The notes: generated by a model from the letters alone, not told the origin. A stretch of DNA of 6,864 bases from CAWDLX01 sp046728155 (GCA_046728155.1 JBKPDY010000119.1:1-6864), one strand, 5' to 3'. Positions 1-5,395 are shown, counted from the first letter of the stretch. Made by a program: numbers and translations.

Positions 1-294
1 GTAGTCGGTTGGGTCGATGAAGACTGGCCGGGATGGGTGGAGGTGCACCTGAACGAGGCAAACGGCACCGTGGTGTCGCTCATCGATAAGGTTCCGGTTC
101 TCGACTGCGAAGGTCGGCTGGCGCCCGGGATCGACCTTCCAGCAGAGCTCGGGATCCCGTGCGACGTACTCGACTTGGCCGTGGACCAGGCCGGCATCCG
201 GTCGGCAATCATCCGTTTGCACTTCAATATCGGGGACCGAAACGGCCGGACGGTCGTCAACGTCGAGGCAAGCACTCTCGCCTCACGCGCGTAG
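1..294 (+). CDS. Hypothetical protein, 3' end of a gene starting before the window
   Basis: The reading frame is open from base 1 to the TAG at 292-294, giving the last 97 residues of a protein. A GTG at 37 could start a shorter 85-residue form. No ribosome binding site precedes it, and the in-frame residues before it (GWVDEDWPGW) look like normal protein, so I treat the gene as truncated by the window edge. The product is soluble-looking, rich in Val, Asp and Ile, with no signal peptide or membrane segment. The segments WVEVHLNEANGTVVSLIDK and IPCDVL resemble a beta-rich domain of unknown function that I believe is common in actinobacterial hypothetical proteins, but I cannot name a family. 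Codon use is normal for the window. It is followed by a 140-bp gap with one copy of the dispersed palindrome. Confidence 0.7.
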   Translation, partial: VVGWVDEDWPGWVEVHLNEANGTVVSLIDKVPVLDCEGRLAPGIDLPAELGIPCDVLDLAVDQAGIRSAIIRLHFNIGDRNGRTVVNVEASTLASRA

Positions 295-301
295 GGGGTT
301 C

Positions 302-326
302 GGCGCGCGCTCATCGGCATGCGAGG
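302..326 (-). repeat. Dispersed imperfect palindrome, copy A
   Basis: This lies 8 bp after the stop of the first gene. Bases 302-315 (GGCGCGCGCTCATC) match the reverse complement of 4802-4815 exactly over 14 bp. The following GGCATGCGAGG aligns to the other arm of that copy with two one-base gaps and a few changes. It is therefore in the opposite orientation to copies B and C. The palindrome in this copy is degraded (CTCATC followed by ATGCGAG). Relationship to the other copies is read by eye. Confidence 0.45.
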
Positions 327-399
327 ACGTTGCCACCAGCGTTCGTTTCCCATCGGGATCGGCTGACGGCCGGACCGGTAGCTGCGCCAAGAAAACGAA

Positions 400-427
400 T
401 GGACACCCCACGGAAACTCAATACGGT
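400..427 (+). promoter_or_regulatory. Putative leaderless promoter of the GNAT gene
   Basis: TGGACA at 400-405 resembles a -35 box and TACGGT at 422-427 fits the actinobacterial TANNNT -10 pattern, with 16 bp between them. The -10 ends 7 nt before the ATG at 435, so transcription would begin at or next to the start codon. This agrees with the absence of a Shine-Dalgarno sequence. Short motifs such as these occur by chance, so the call is tentative. Confidence 0.4.
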
Positions 428-434
428 CTCAGGC

Positions 435-1022
435 ATGAGTTCCTCCGAGGTTGAGCCCTCACCTGCCCGCACGGATATCGTCACCATCCGCACCCAGCGT
501 ATCGACGAACGTGCGGAAGTCCGGGACGTCATCACCAGGTCATTCGGAAGAGTCGTTGTGGCCGACCTCGCCGAGGCATTACAGGACGCACCGGCCGGAG
601 TCGACGGGCTGTCGTTCGTTGCCGAGCTCGGCGGTCAGCTCATAGGTCATGTGCAACTGTCAAAGTCCTGGCTGGATGCGCCGAAGCGCCTCGTCGAGGT
701 CTTGGTGTTGAGCCCGCTTGGCGTCGTTCCCGAGTTCCAACGACGTGGCATCGGGGGCCGCCTGGTTAAATACGCCCTGCGCGAGGCCGCACGCATGGGA
801 GCACCCATGGTGTTCCTCGAAGGATCTCCTCATTACTACCAGCGTTTCGGCTTCGAGACGGCCAGCCGGCGAGGATTCACGGCACCCTCCGTGCGTATCC
901 CGGACGCCGCGTTCCAGGTCGTCGTTCTTTCGTCCCACGAGCCCTGGATGACCGGCGCTCTGGTCTACGCGGACGTGTTCTGGGCCCTCGACTGCGTGGG
1001 ACTGCGCGATCCGAACGCCTGA
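435..1022 (+). CDS. GNAT family N-acetyltransferase (YhbS-like)
   Basis: This is a 195-residue probable acetyl-CoA-dependent N-acetyltransferase of the GNAT fold. The core motif A is clear at about residues 90-115: a hydrophobic strand, then SPLGVVPEFQRRGIGGRL. The QRRGIG signature (102-107) is the pyrophosphate-binding loop for acetyl-CoA. YYQRFGF at 134-140 is typical of the YhbS/COG3153 type, where it closes the cofactor site. Length fits the family. The acceptor substrate cannot be predicted. I chose the ATG at 435 because homologous-looking sequence begins soon after and a leaderless promoter sits just before it. An in-frame ATG at 399 would add 12 residues, and the frame stays open to 159 over sequence that looks non-coding. 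A terminator-like hairpin begins in the stop codon, suggesting a single-gene unit. Confidence 0.9.
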   Translation: MSSSEVEPSPARTDIVTIRTQRIDERAEVRDVITRSFGRVVVADLAEALQDAPAGVDGLSFVAELGGQLIGHVQLSKSWLDAPKRLVEVLVLSPLGVVPEFQRRGIGGRLVKYALREAARMGAPMVFLEGSPHYYQRFGFETASRRGFTAPSVRIPDAAFQVVVLSSHEPWMTGALVYADVFWALDCVGLRDPNA

Positions 1023-1056
1023 GCCGTACGACCCTCGACGGGACGACGGTCGGCTC
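1021..1056 (+). terminator. Possible intrinsic terminator of the GNAT gene, no T-tract
   Basis: GAGCCG (1021-1026, overlapping the stop codon) pairs with CGGCTC (1051-1056). Inner pairs CG/CG (1029-1030 with 1047-1048) and CCC/GGG (1032-1034 with 1040-1042) extend an imperfect hairpin. There is no run of T after it, as is common for GC-rich actinobacterial terminators, so it could equally be a chance hairpin. Confidence 0.4.
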
Positions 1057-1329
1057 ATAGCGGAGGCCAACCGGCCCGTCACGCAGCCGCGGTCACATGA
1101 GCCCCCAAACTCCACGCCAAGCGCTTGCCCCGGCATGATCCTCGATGTCCAAGCATCCTCTCATCGGCAGATAAGTGCGTGGCCGCGGGCCTGACTTTGG
1201 CGGCCGGGCGCGGGCGCCACGGGTCGCGCGACGCTTCGCGCCACGGGCGAGCGCCAGGCAGCCTCGGGTGATCTTGAAAGGTGGGCACCGGACACGGCGA
1301 CTGCGCGGCAGGCGGGCGCATCGGCGCGG
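1057..1329. other. Intergenic stretch with no supported gene
   Basis: No reading frame here looks like protein: those that are open are rich in Arg, Pro and Ala, as expected from GC-rich non-coding DNA. The stretch holds copy B of the dispersed palindrome (1154-1184), a 10-bp direct repeat GCGCCACGGG at 1214-1223 and 1238-1247, and a 5-bp-stem hairpin GCGCG/CGCGC (1226-1230 with 1237-1241) between the repeats. The latter lies downstream of the minus-strand remnant ending at 1330 and could be a leftover terminator. Confidence 0.5.
1154..1184 (+). repeat. Dispersed imperfect palindrome, copy B
   Basis: This 31-bp stretch aligns without gaps to 4786-4816 with 24 identities. Four of the seven changes are transitions. 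Its core is CTCATC GGCA GATAAG, so one arm has lost perfect symmetry (GATAAG instead of GATGAG). It sits in the gene-free region after the GNAT gene. Confidence 0.5.
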
Positions 1330-1584
1330 TCACTCAGCAGCCGGACCCAGCGCGGCCCGGCCGGTCGCGTCCAGCCACGCGGCGCGGGCGGCCGCCTCGG
1401 CGGGGTCGTCGGTGTCGAGGAAGAGCGCGGCCCACCATTCGGTAGGGTCGGCGTCGGACTTCGACAAGTTGCACGGCGCGCAGCCCCCGCGGGCGGCCAC
1501 CGCTTGGCGCAACGCGGCCTCCAGCCTTCTGGGCTGGGACGATGTGGCTTGCTGAAGGTCACATTGGTCCGCGTAGAAGGGCAT
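1330..1584 (-). pseudogene. Possible C-terminal remnant of an HNH-type nuclease
   Basis: This minus-strand frame of 84 codons ends at the stop read from 1332-1330. Its middle and C-terminal part looks like real protein: GGCAPCNLSKSDADPTEWW at residues 33-51. The pattern CxxCN(x2)K (C35, C38, N39, K42) matches the second half of the zinc-stabilised HNH endonuclease motif. The first half, with the catalytic DH pair, is absent; the N-terminal 30 residues do not resemble the family, and no ribosome binding site precedes the ATG at 1584. The frame begins only 8 bp from the IS1380-like fragment on the other strand, so the rest of the gene may have been lost at that junction. The alternative is a small unrelated or spurious frame. 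HNH is a family-level suggestion from one short motif only. Confidence 0.33.
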
Positions 1585-1591
1585 TCGCTGG

Positions 1592-1642
1592 GTGCGACTG
1601 TCTCACGCTTGGCGCGTGGTGTCGGTGCGGTTCGACGATCCG
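1592..1642 (+). mobile_element. IS1380-family transposase N-terminus-like fragment
   Basis: A GTG-initiated frame encodes MRLSHAWRVVSVRFDDP. Actinobacterial IS1380 transposases commonly start with a pattern of the form SH-x-VSVxFDDPN, which this resembles closely. After residue 17 the similarity stops at once: the expected NLVS and the rest of the transposase (catalytic Asp/Glu residues) are missing, and no terminal inverted repeat is evident. The sequence runs into the alpha/beta-hydrolase remnant. The rival reading is that VVSVRFDDPGPDFP is the original start of that hydrolase. The match is short and recalled from family knowledge, not from a search. Confidence 0.3.
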
Positions 1643-1695
1643 GGCCCCGACTTCCCTCTGGGCCAAGGCGCCGCCGACCTCCGCCGATCGCGCAA

Positions 1696-2349
1696 GCCTT
1701 GCCAGCTCACGAGTTCCGCGCTGTCTACATCGACCACCGAGAGTCGGACGCAGCGACAAACCACACGAGCGCGCGGCCTACGCCATGCGCCTGCGCACAG
1801 CCAAGGCCACCGGAGTCCTCGATGAACTGGGAGTTCCGCGTGCACTTCGTCAGCACGTTGTACGGGGCGGCTGTGCTTCGGGATCGGCGAGCATGCCCCA
1901 CAATGAGTGCGGTCGCTGGTGATCAGTAGCCAGCAGCCGTACCGGATGATCCGCACCCACCTTGGGCGCCTCATCGCTGAAAGCCTCTCGGAGTCGCGGG
2001 CGAGCCGCACCTTGAAGCCGTCTTGTGTATGCGTCGGAGTAGGCGGGTTCACCGCTCCCGGAGACAAGCGAGCACTCTGGCTGGATAGCGACCCGGCCGC
2101 GATCGAAGCCGCGTCGGCGGCGATGCTGGACGAGGGCGACGTTGCCGTATCCCTTGAGTCGTGGGAGTTCCCGTGCCTGCTCTTCGTCGGCACCGCAGAC
2201 GTCGACTTCTTCGAAGGGGCGCAGCGGGCCGCGCGTGAGATCCCGCATGCGGAGTTCATTGCCCTCCTTGGTCTTGGCCACATCGGGGCGCACCTGGCCA
2301 GGATCCCGTGCTGGCTGCCGTACTCCGAACGCTGCGCGCGGTTGCCCGA
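1696..2349 (+). pseudogene. Alpha/beta-hydrolase pseudogene (several frameshifts and a nonsense codon)
   Basis: Pieces of one alpha/beta-hydrolase fold protein follow each other in the right order but in different frames. From 1696 the frame gives ALPAHEFRAVYIDHR. After a shift between 1740 and 1746 it gives GRSDKPHERAAYAM and, by 1821, DELGVPRA. The nucleophile-elbow region (about 1845-1885, normally GxSxG) is scrambled by indels. A third frame resumes with GEHAPQ, then TGA at 1904-1906 where the family usually has Arg (a CGA to TGA change would explain it), then VRSLVISSQQPY. The lid and C-terminal half follow: ALWLDSDPAAIEAA, then PCLLFVGTAD with the acid residue at 2198-2200, and GLGHIGAH with the catalytic-type His at 2279-2281. 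A one-base loss near 2302 shifts the tail, which continues as DPVLAAVLRTLRAVAR. The open frame from GTG 1907 to 2404 is therefore a decayed half, not a gene. Original function was presumably esterase-like; substrate unknown. Confidence 0.8.
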
Positions 2350-2452
2350 ACGAGACTGCCGCCGGCCGCGACGATCCGGGCCGGCACCCATGGGCCGGCA
2401 GTGAGCGACGCCGGCCGAGGCGTCGACCGGTCTGGCCGGACTTCCGACGGGG

Positions 2453-2458
2453 TAGCGT
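2453..2458 (+). promoter_or_regulatory. Putative -10 box of a leaderless ATPase mRNA
   Basis: TAGCGT fits TANNNT and ends 6 nt before the ATG at 2465, the spacing expected when transcription starts on the A of the start codon. No convincing Shine-Dalgarno sequence lies before the ATG (only GGGG at 2449-2452), which supports a leaderless message. A clear -35 box is not seen; GTCGAC at 2422-2427 is too far away. Confidence 0.4.
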
Positions 2459-2464
2459 CGGGAC

Positions 2465-4540
2465 ATGCCTGGTTCGGACGGGCCCGCCAGCCTTGGCGAA
2501 CGGCTGCGATCGTTGCGCCTCGAGGGATTCGTGGGCCGTGGGCCCGAAATCAGACTCTTCGGGGACGCGCTGGCCAGCGACGTTCCAGCCTGGTCGGTGT
2601 TATTTGTGTGCGGCCCGGGCGGTGTTGGAAAGTCCGCGCTGCTAGACGTGCTGGCGGCACGGGCTGAACAGGGCGGCGCCACGGTTGTGCGCGTGGACGG
2701 CCGCGTCGTCGCGCCGTCGACCGAGGCGGTGGAGTCCTTGCTCGCGGATTCGCTTGGCCTTCGGTCCGGTGGCGGACCGATCGCGTCCGGCCACGGCCGC
2801 CTGGTGCTCCTCGTCGATGCGTTCGAGCACCTGGCCGGACTCGATGGCTGGCTGCGCCGGGACCTTCTGCCCCGGCTGCCCGCAACGGCGCTGGTCGTGT
2901 TCGCCGGCCGCGCCGCGCCGGATCCGATCTGGCGGACCGATCCCGCGTGGCACGGTCTGGTGCGGATCGTGTCGCTGCGCAATCTCAGCGCCGACGAGAG
3001 CCGGGAGTTGCTGCGTCAACGCGGCGTTCCAACGGAGAACCAGGACCGGATCATCGAGATCGCGCACGGCCACCCACTCGGCCTCTCGCTGCTGGTCGAC
3101 GCCGCGGCCGACGAAGCGTCCTTGGACCCGGCCACACCCGACCTCGTGGGCACGCTGCTGCGGCGCTTCCTTGACACCGTTCCCGACCGTGAGCAGCGCC
3201 GCGCGCTGGAGGTGTGCGCGCTGTCCCGTGTGACGACTGAGAGCCTGCTCCGCGACGTCGTCGAGACCGACGACGCCCACGGGCTCTTCCAGTGGCTGCG
3301 TTCGTTGTCGTTCGTCGAGGCCGCCGCCGACGGGCTCTTCCCTCACGACCTGGCCCGTGACGTGCTCGATATCGATCTGCGATGGCGCGATCCGGATGGA
3401 TACCAACGGACGTTCCGTCGCGTTCGCGCCCACATCCATCGGAACCTGCTGGAGGCCCGGGGCCGGGCCGCGCTCCGCGCCACATACGACGAGAAGTTCG
3501 TGTTCCGGAACCTTCCCAGTGTCCTGACGCCGGTGGACTGGGAATCGTGGGGAGAGCAATACCCGGAGATGGCCCAGCCCGACGACCGCCGGGAGATTCT
3601 TGATCTGGTCGACACGTTCGAGGGACCGGACTCGGCCGCGATCGCGGACCGATGGATGGACCGCCAGTTCGACGGCTTCGTGGTCGTGCGCGAACCGGAC
3701 GGCGCTCTGCGCGGGTTTCTCGCACTCCTCGACCTGACCGCCGCAGCGGAGGCTGAGCTCGCGGCCGACCCTGGCGCCTGGTCGGCCTGGCAGCACGCGA
3801 ACGCGCGGGGGCCCGTGCGCCGCGGCGAAACGGTGACACAGACCCGTTTTCTCGTCGACGCTAAGGCATACCAGGGGCCCTCGCCGACGCTCAATGCCAC
3901 ACCCGTCGTCACCCTGCTGCGGTACCTGCGGACACCCCGGCTCGCCTTCGACTTCCTGACTCTCGCCGAACCGGACCGATGGAATGACTATTTCGCACTC
4001 GCAGACCTACCTCGGGTCGAGGGTGCCGACTTCCGCGTCGGAGAACGGACGTACGGCCTTTACTGTCACGACTTCCGTAGTGTGCCGGTGGACGCGTTGC
4101 TCGAACTGTGGACCGATCGGGCCCTCGCCCAGGAGGTCACGTCGCCGCGACCGCGACCAGCCGAGGTGCTGGTGCTGTCGGAAACCAGCTTCGCCGAGGC
4201 CGTACGGCGCGCGTTACGGGATCTGCATCGCGCGGACCTGCTCGCCCGAAACCCGCTGCTGCGGACGCGGCTGCTGCGCGAGCGGACCGGCGCGGTCGAA
4301 CCGACGGCCGCCGACCTCGGTGGCACATTGCGCGAGGCGGTGGCATCCCTGCGGGAGGACCCGAAGGACGACAACCTTCTGCGCGCGGTCGAGGCGACGT
4401 ACGTCAAGCCGTCCCGGACGCAAGAGGCGGCGGCCACGGTGCTCGGACTCGCTTTCAGCACCTACCGGCGCCACCTGAGCCTCGGAGTTTCACGCGTTGT
4501 CGCCTGGTGCTGGGAGCGCGAGATCAACGCACCGGGGTGA
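2465..4540 (+). CDS. STAND-type P-loop ATPase with GNAT-like and C-terminal HTH-like regions
   Basis: This is a 691-residue predicted cytoplasmic regulator. Residues about 20-230 form a P-loop NTPase: FVGRGPEI at 22-29 is the entry motif of STAND/NACHT-like ATPases, Walker A is GPGGVGKS (50-57), and Walker B is LVLLVDAFEHL (113-123) with Asp118. LVVFAGR (143-149) is a sensor-1-like strand, and GHPLGL (202-207) is the GxP motif that contacts nucleotide in STAND proteins. Residues about 230-330 form a winged-helix-like region ending in GLFPHDLARDVLDIDLRWRD, a typical STAND feature. Residues about 350-545 resemble a degenerate GNAT domain (RQFDGFVVVREPDGALRGF, then a Thr/Val-rich strand region). 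The end (about 640-686) resembles a helix-turn-helix: AAATVLGLAFSTYRRHL. No WD, TPR or Toll-type effector is seen. It probably switches on nucleotide binding and may bind DNA or sense an acyl-CoA. Its ligand is unknown. Start: first ATG, with a leaderless promoter. Neighbour downstream is a membrane microprotein 107 bp away. Confidence 0.88.
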   Translation: MPGSDGPASLGERLRSLRLEGFVGRGPEIRLFGDALASDVPAWSVLFVCGPGGVGKSALLDVLAARAEQGGATVVRVDGRVVAPSTEAVESLLADSLGLRSGGGPIASGHGRLVLLVDAFEHLAGLDGWLRRDLLPRLPATALVVFAGRAAPDPIWRTDPAWHGLVRIVSLRNLSADESRELLRQRGVPTENQDRIIEIAHGHPLGLSLLVDAAADEASLDPATPDLVGTLLRRFLDTVPDREQRRALEVCALSRVTTESLLRDVVETDDAHGLFQWLRSLSFVEAAADGLFPHDLARDVLDIDLRWRDPDGYQRTFRRVRAHIHRNLLEARGRAALRATYDEKFVFRNLPSVLTPVDWESWGEQYPEMAQPDDRREILDLVDTFEGPDSAAIADRWMDRQFDGFVVVREPDGALRGFLALLDLTAAAEAELAADPGAWSAWQHANARGPVRRGETVTQTRFLVDAKAYQGPSPTLNATPVVTLLRYLRTPRLAFDFLTLAEPDRWNDYFALADLPRVEGADFRVGERTYGLYCHDFRSVPVDALLELWTDRALAQEVTSPRPRPAEVLVLSETSFAEAVRRALRDLHRADLLARNPLLRTRLLRERTGAVEPTAADLGGTLREAVASLREDPKDDNLLRAVEATYVKPSRTQEAAATVLGLAFSTYRRHLSLGVSRVVAWCWEREINAPG

Positions 4541-4545
4541 GCGGT

Positions 4546-4565
4546 GTTGAGCACCGTTGAGCACC
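4546..4565 (+). repeat. Tandem 10-bp direct repeat GTTGAGCACC x2
   Basis: Two perfect head-to-tail copies of GTTGAGCACC start 6 bp after the ATPase stop codon. The first copy is also part of a small palindrome, CGGTG TTGAG CACCG (4542-4556), with a 5-bp stem. It could be an operator, a weak terminator for the ATPase gene, or simple slippage. There is no T-tract. Confidence 0.75.
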
Positions 4566-4607
4566 GTCTGGTCTGGTCGTTGAACTGCCGGCCGATCGAC
4601 CCTCCAT

Positions 4608-4630
4608 GGTGGCGCCGAATCGGTGGCGCC
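4608..4630 (+). repeat. Direct repeat GGTGGCGCC x2, hairpin-forming, before the microprotein
   Basis: Two copies of GGTGGCGCC (4608-4616 and 4622-4630) lie on a 14-bp period with GAATC between. Because GGCGCC is self-complementary, 4611-4616 can pair with 4625-4630 to form a 6-bp GC-only stem with an 8-nt loop (GAATCGGT). It ends 5 bp before the ribosome binding site of the 31-residue gene, a position suited to control of transcription or translation. Confidence 0.6.
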
Positions 4631-4635
4631 CGATG

Positions 4636-4645
4636 AAGGGAGGAG
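4636..4645 (+). promoter_or_regulatory. Strong ribosome binding site of the microprotein
   Basis: AAGGGAGGAG contains the full GGAGG core (4639-4643), 4 nt before the ATG at 4648. It is the best Shine-Dalgarno sequence in the window and is the main reason for calling the short gene that follows. Confidence 0.7.
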
Positions 4646-4647
4646 CG

Positions 4648-4743
4648 ATGAAGGCCTGGCAGTTGGTGCTCGCCGCGCTGACGGTACCCATGCTCGTGCT
4701 CGTCGGCGTTGCCGTGTTGGTCAGCGCAATCCTTCTCAGGTGA
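4648..4743 (+). CDS. 31-residue single-pass membrane microprotein
   Basis: From ATG 4648 to TGA 4741-4743 the frame encodes 31 residues: MKAWQLVLAALTVP followed by MLVLVGVAVLVSAILLR. Residues 4-30 are almost wholly hydrophobic (Leu, Val, Ala, Ile) and are bounded by Lys2 and Arg31, as expected of one transmembrane helix. There is no signal-peptidase-like site with a mature domain after it, so it would remain a membrane peptide. Support comes from the near-ideal ribosome binding site, the neat hydrophobic content and the position 107 bp after the ATPase gene on the same strand, so the two may share a transcript. I recognise no family. It could be a regulator of a membrane partner, a type I toxin-like peptide (no antisense RNA identified), or a short leader. 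Function is unknown. Confidence 0.6.
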   Translation: MKAWQLVLAALTVPMLVLVGVAVLVSAILLR

Positions 4744-4751
4744 ACGGAGTT

Positions 4752-4815
4752 GGCGCGCCCCTCTGACCCCGCCCGCTAGATCAACCATCCCCTCATCGCC
4801 AGATGAGCGCGCGCC
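4752..4815. terminator. Possible bidirectional terminator containing palindrome copy C
   Basis: The gap between two converging genes (ends at 4743 and 4842) holds a perfect 6-bp stem CTCATC / GATGAG (4792-4797 with 4802-4807) around the tetraloop GCCA. Outer arms GGCGCGC (4752-4758) and GCGCGCC (4809-4815) are also complementary. The inner hairpin is symmetric in sequence, so it would form on RNA from either strand. No T-tract follows. Position and symmetry suggest termination, but the hairpin core is also the repeated element described separately. Confidence 0.45.
4786..4815 (+). repeat. Dispersed imperfect palindrome, copy C (best conserved)
   Basis: This copy has a perfect core palindrome, CTCATC GCCA GATGAG. 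It matches copy B at 24 of 31 aligned positions. Its right arm (4802-4815) matches the reverse complement of copy A over 14 bp. All three copies lie outside genes. Confidence 0.5.
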
Positions 4816-4841
4816 GGTACGCGGTATGAGCGGGTGGTCTT

Positions 4842-5270
4842 TCAGCGGTCCGGGATCAGAGCGGGCGCCGGCATCTGGTCGAGTGCCTCGTGCTCGCTGA
4901 GTCGAGCGGCTTCGCGGATGATCTCTGGAGGAACCCAGGCCGGAAAGGGGACCTCGACCGTCCGGTGTGCACCTGAAGCCGTGTGCTGCTCATCGACCGC
5001 CGCGAGGGCACCGTCGGGGAATCGGTCGGAGAGGCGGACCAGGGCGGGCCACATCCGTCGATGCACTAAGGTGATCTTGCCGCGGATCAGGCGGAGCCGC
5101 ACCACCTCCGGCGAATCCGCAAGCTCGTTCAGCACCGCGTAGATCTCATGGCTGCGGGGATGGGCCCACCAACTGCCGCGGATCGGTTCGCCGACGACTA
5201 ACTCCGCCACGTTCGGTATCGGGCCCTCGGCGGATGCCAGGAGCATGCCGTACTCACGCAGCGCCGCCAT
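4842..5270 (-). CDS. Conserved protein of unknown function
   Basis: This minus-strand gene encodes 142 residues if it starts at ATG 5270 (MAALREYGMLLASAEGP). The frame continues upstream to 5408, but that extension is Arg/Pro-rich and unlike protein. A GTG at 5279 would add three residues. No good Shine-Dalgarno sequence is seen before either start. Notable segments are IRGSWWAHPRSHEIY (about residues 29-43), LRLIRGKITLVHRRMWPALVRL (about 55-76) and VPFPAWVPPEIIREAARLSEHEAL near the end. The paired Trp and conserved-looking His/Arg positions suggest an ordered alpha/beta domain. I believe similar proteins are widespread in bacteria as hypothetical proteins, but I know no function. There is no signal peptide or membrane segment. 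It is divergent from the SRPBCC gene and convergent with the microprotein gene. Confidence 0.85.
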   Translation of the reverse strand: MAALREYGMLLASAEGPIPNVAELVVGEPIRGSWWAHPRSHEIYAVLNELADSPEVVRLRLIRGKITLVHRRMWPALVRLSDRFPDGALAAVDEQHTASGAHRTVEVPFPAWVPPEIIREAARLSEHEALDQMPAPALIPDR

Positions 5271-5395
5271 GACGTTCACGGGGACATTGAAGCAGGGCGG
5301 TGCGCGCAACCGGCGCTTCAAGGCTCTCGCCCGCTCAGCGGCACGACAGGGCGTCCGAGGCCGACCAATGGGCTGTCGCGTGCTTCGATAAGGAA
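5271..5395. promoter_or_regulatory. Divergent intergenic region between unknown protein and SRPBCC genes
   Basis: These 125 bp must contain the promoters of both flanking genes if the chosen starts are right. I could not pick out convincing -35/-10 pairs. AAGGAA (5390-5395) directly abuts the GTG of the SRPBCC gene. No clear operator palindrome was found by eye. Confidence 0.4.

Noticed and set aside
159..434. N-terminal extension of the GNAT frame
   Set aside because: The extension overlaps the first gene in another frame, is His/Arg-rich and lacks protein-like pattern; the ATG at 435 has a promoter at the right distance.
1907..2404. Intact 165-residue gene
   Set aside because: It lacks the hydrolase N-terminus and nucleophile, the frame just upstream continues the homology through a TGA, and the C-terminal homology shifts frame near 2302.
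1603..2982. 459-codon open frame on the minus strand
   Set aside because: It is Arg/Ser/Pro-rich, has no recognisable domain, and runs opposite both the hydrolase remnant and the ATPase Walker A region. It is a GC-composition artefact.
2642..3796. 384-codon minus-strand open frame inside the ATPase gene
   Set aside because: It is antisense to a well-supported domain protein, its content is biased, and it has no ribosome binding site or motifs.
3051..3839. 262-codon minus-strand open frame inside the ATPase gene
   Set aside because: It is almost entirely Arg, Pro, Ser and Gly, typical of a shadow frame in GC-rich DNA.
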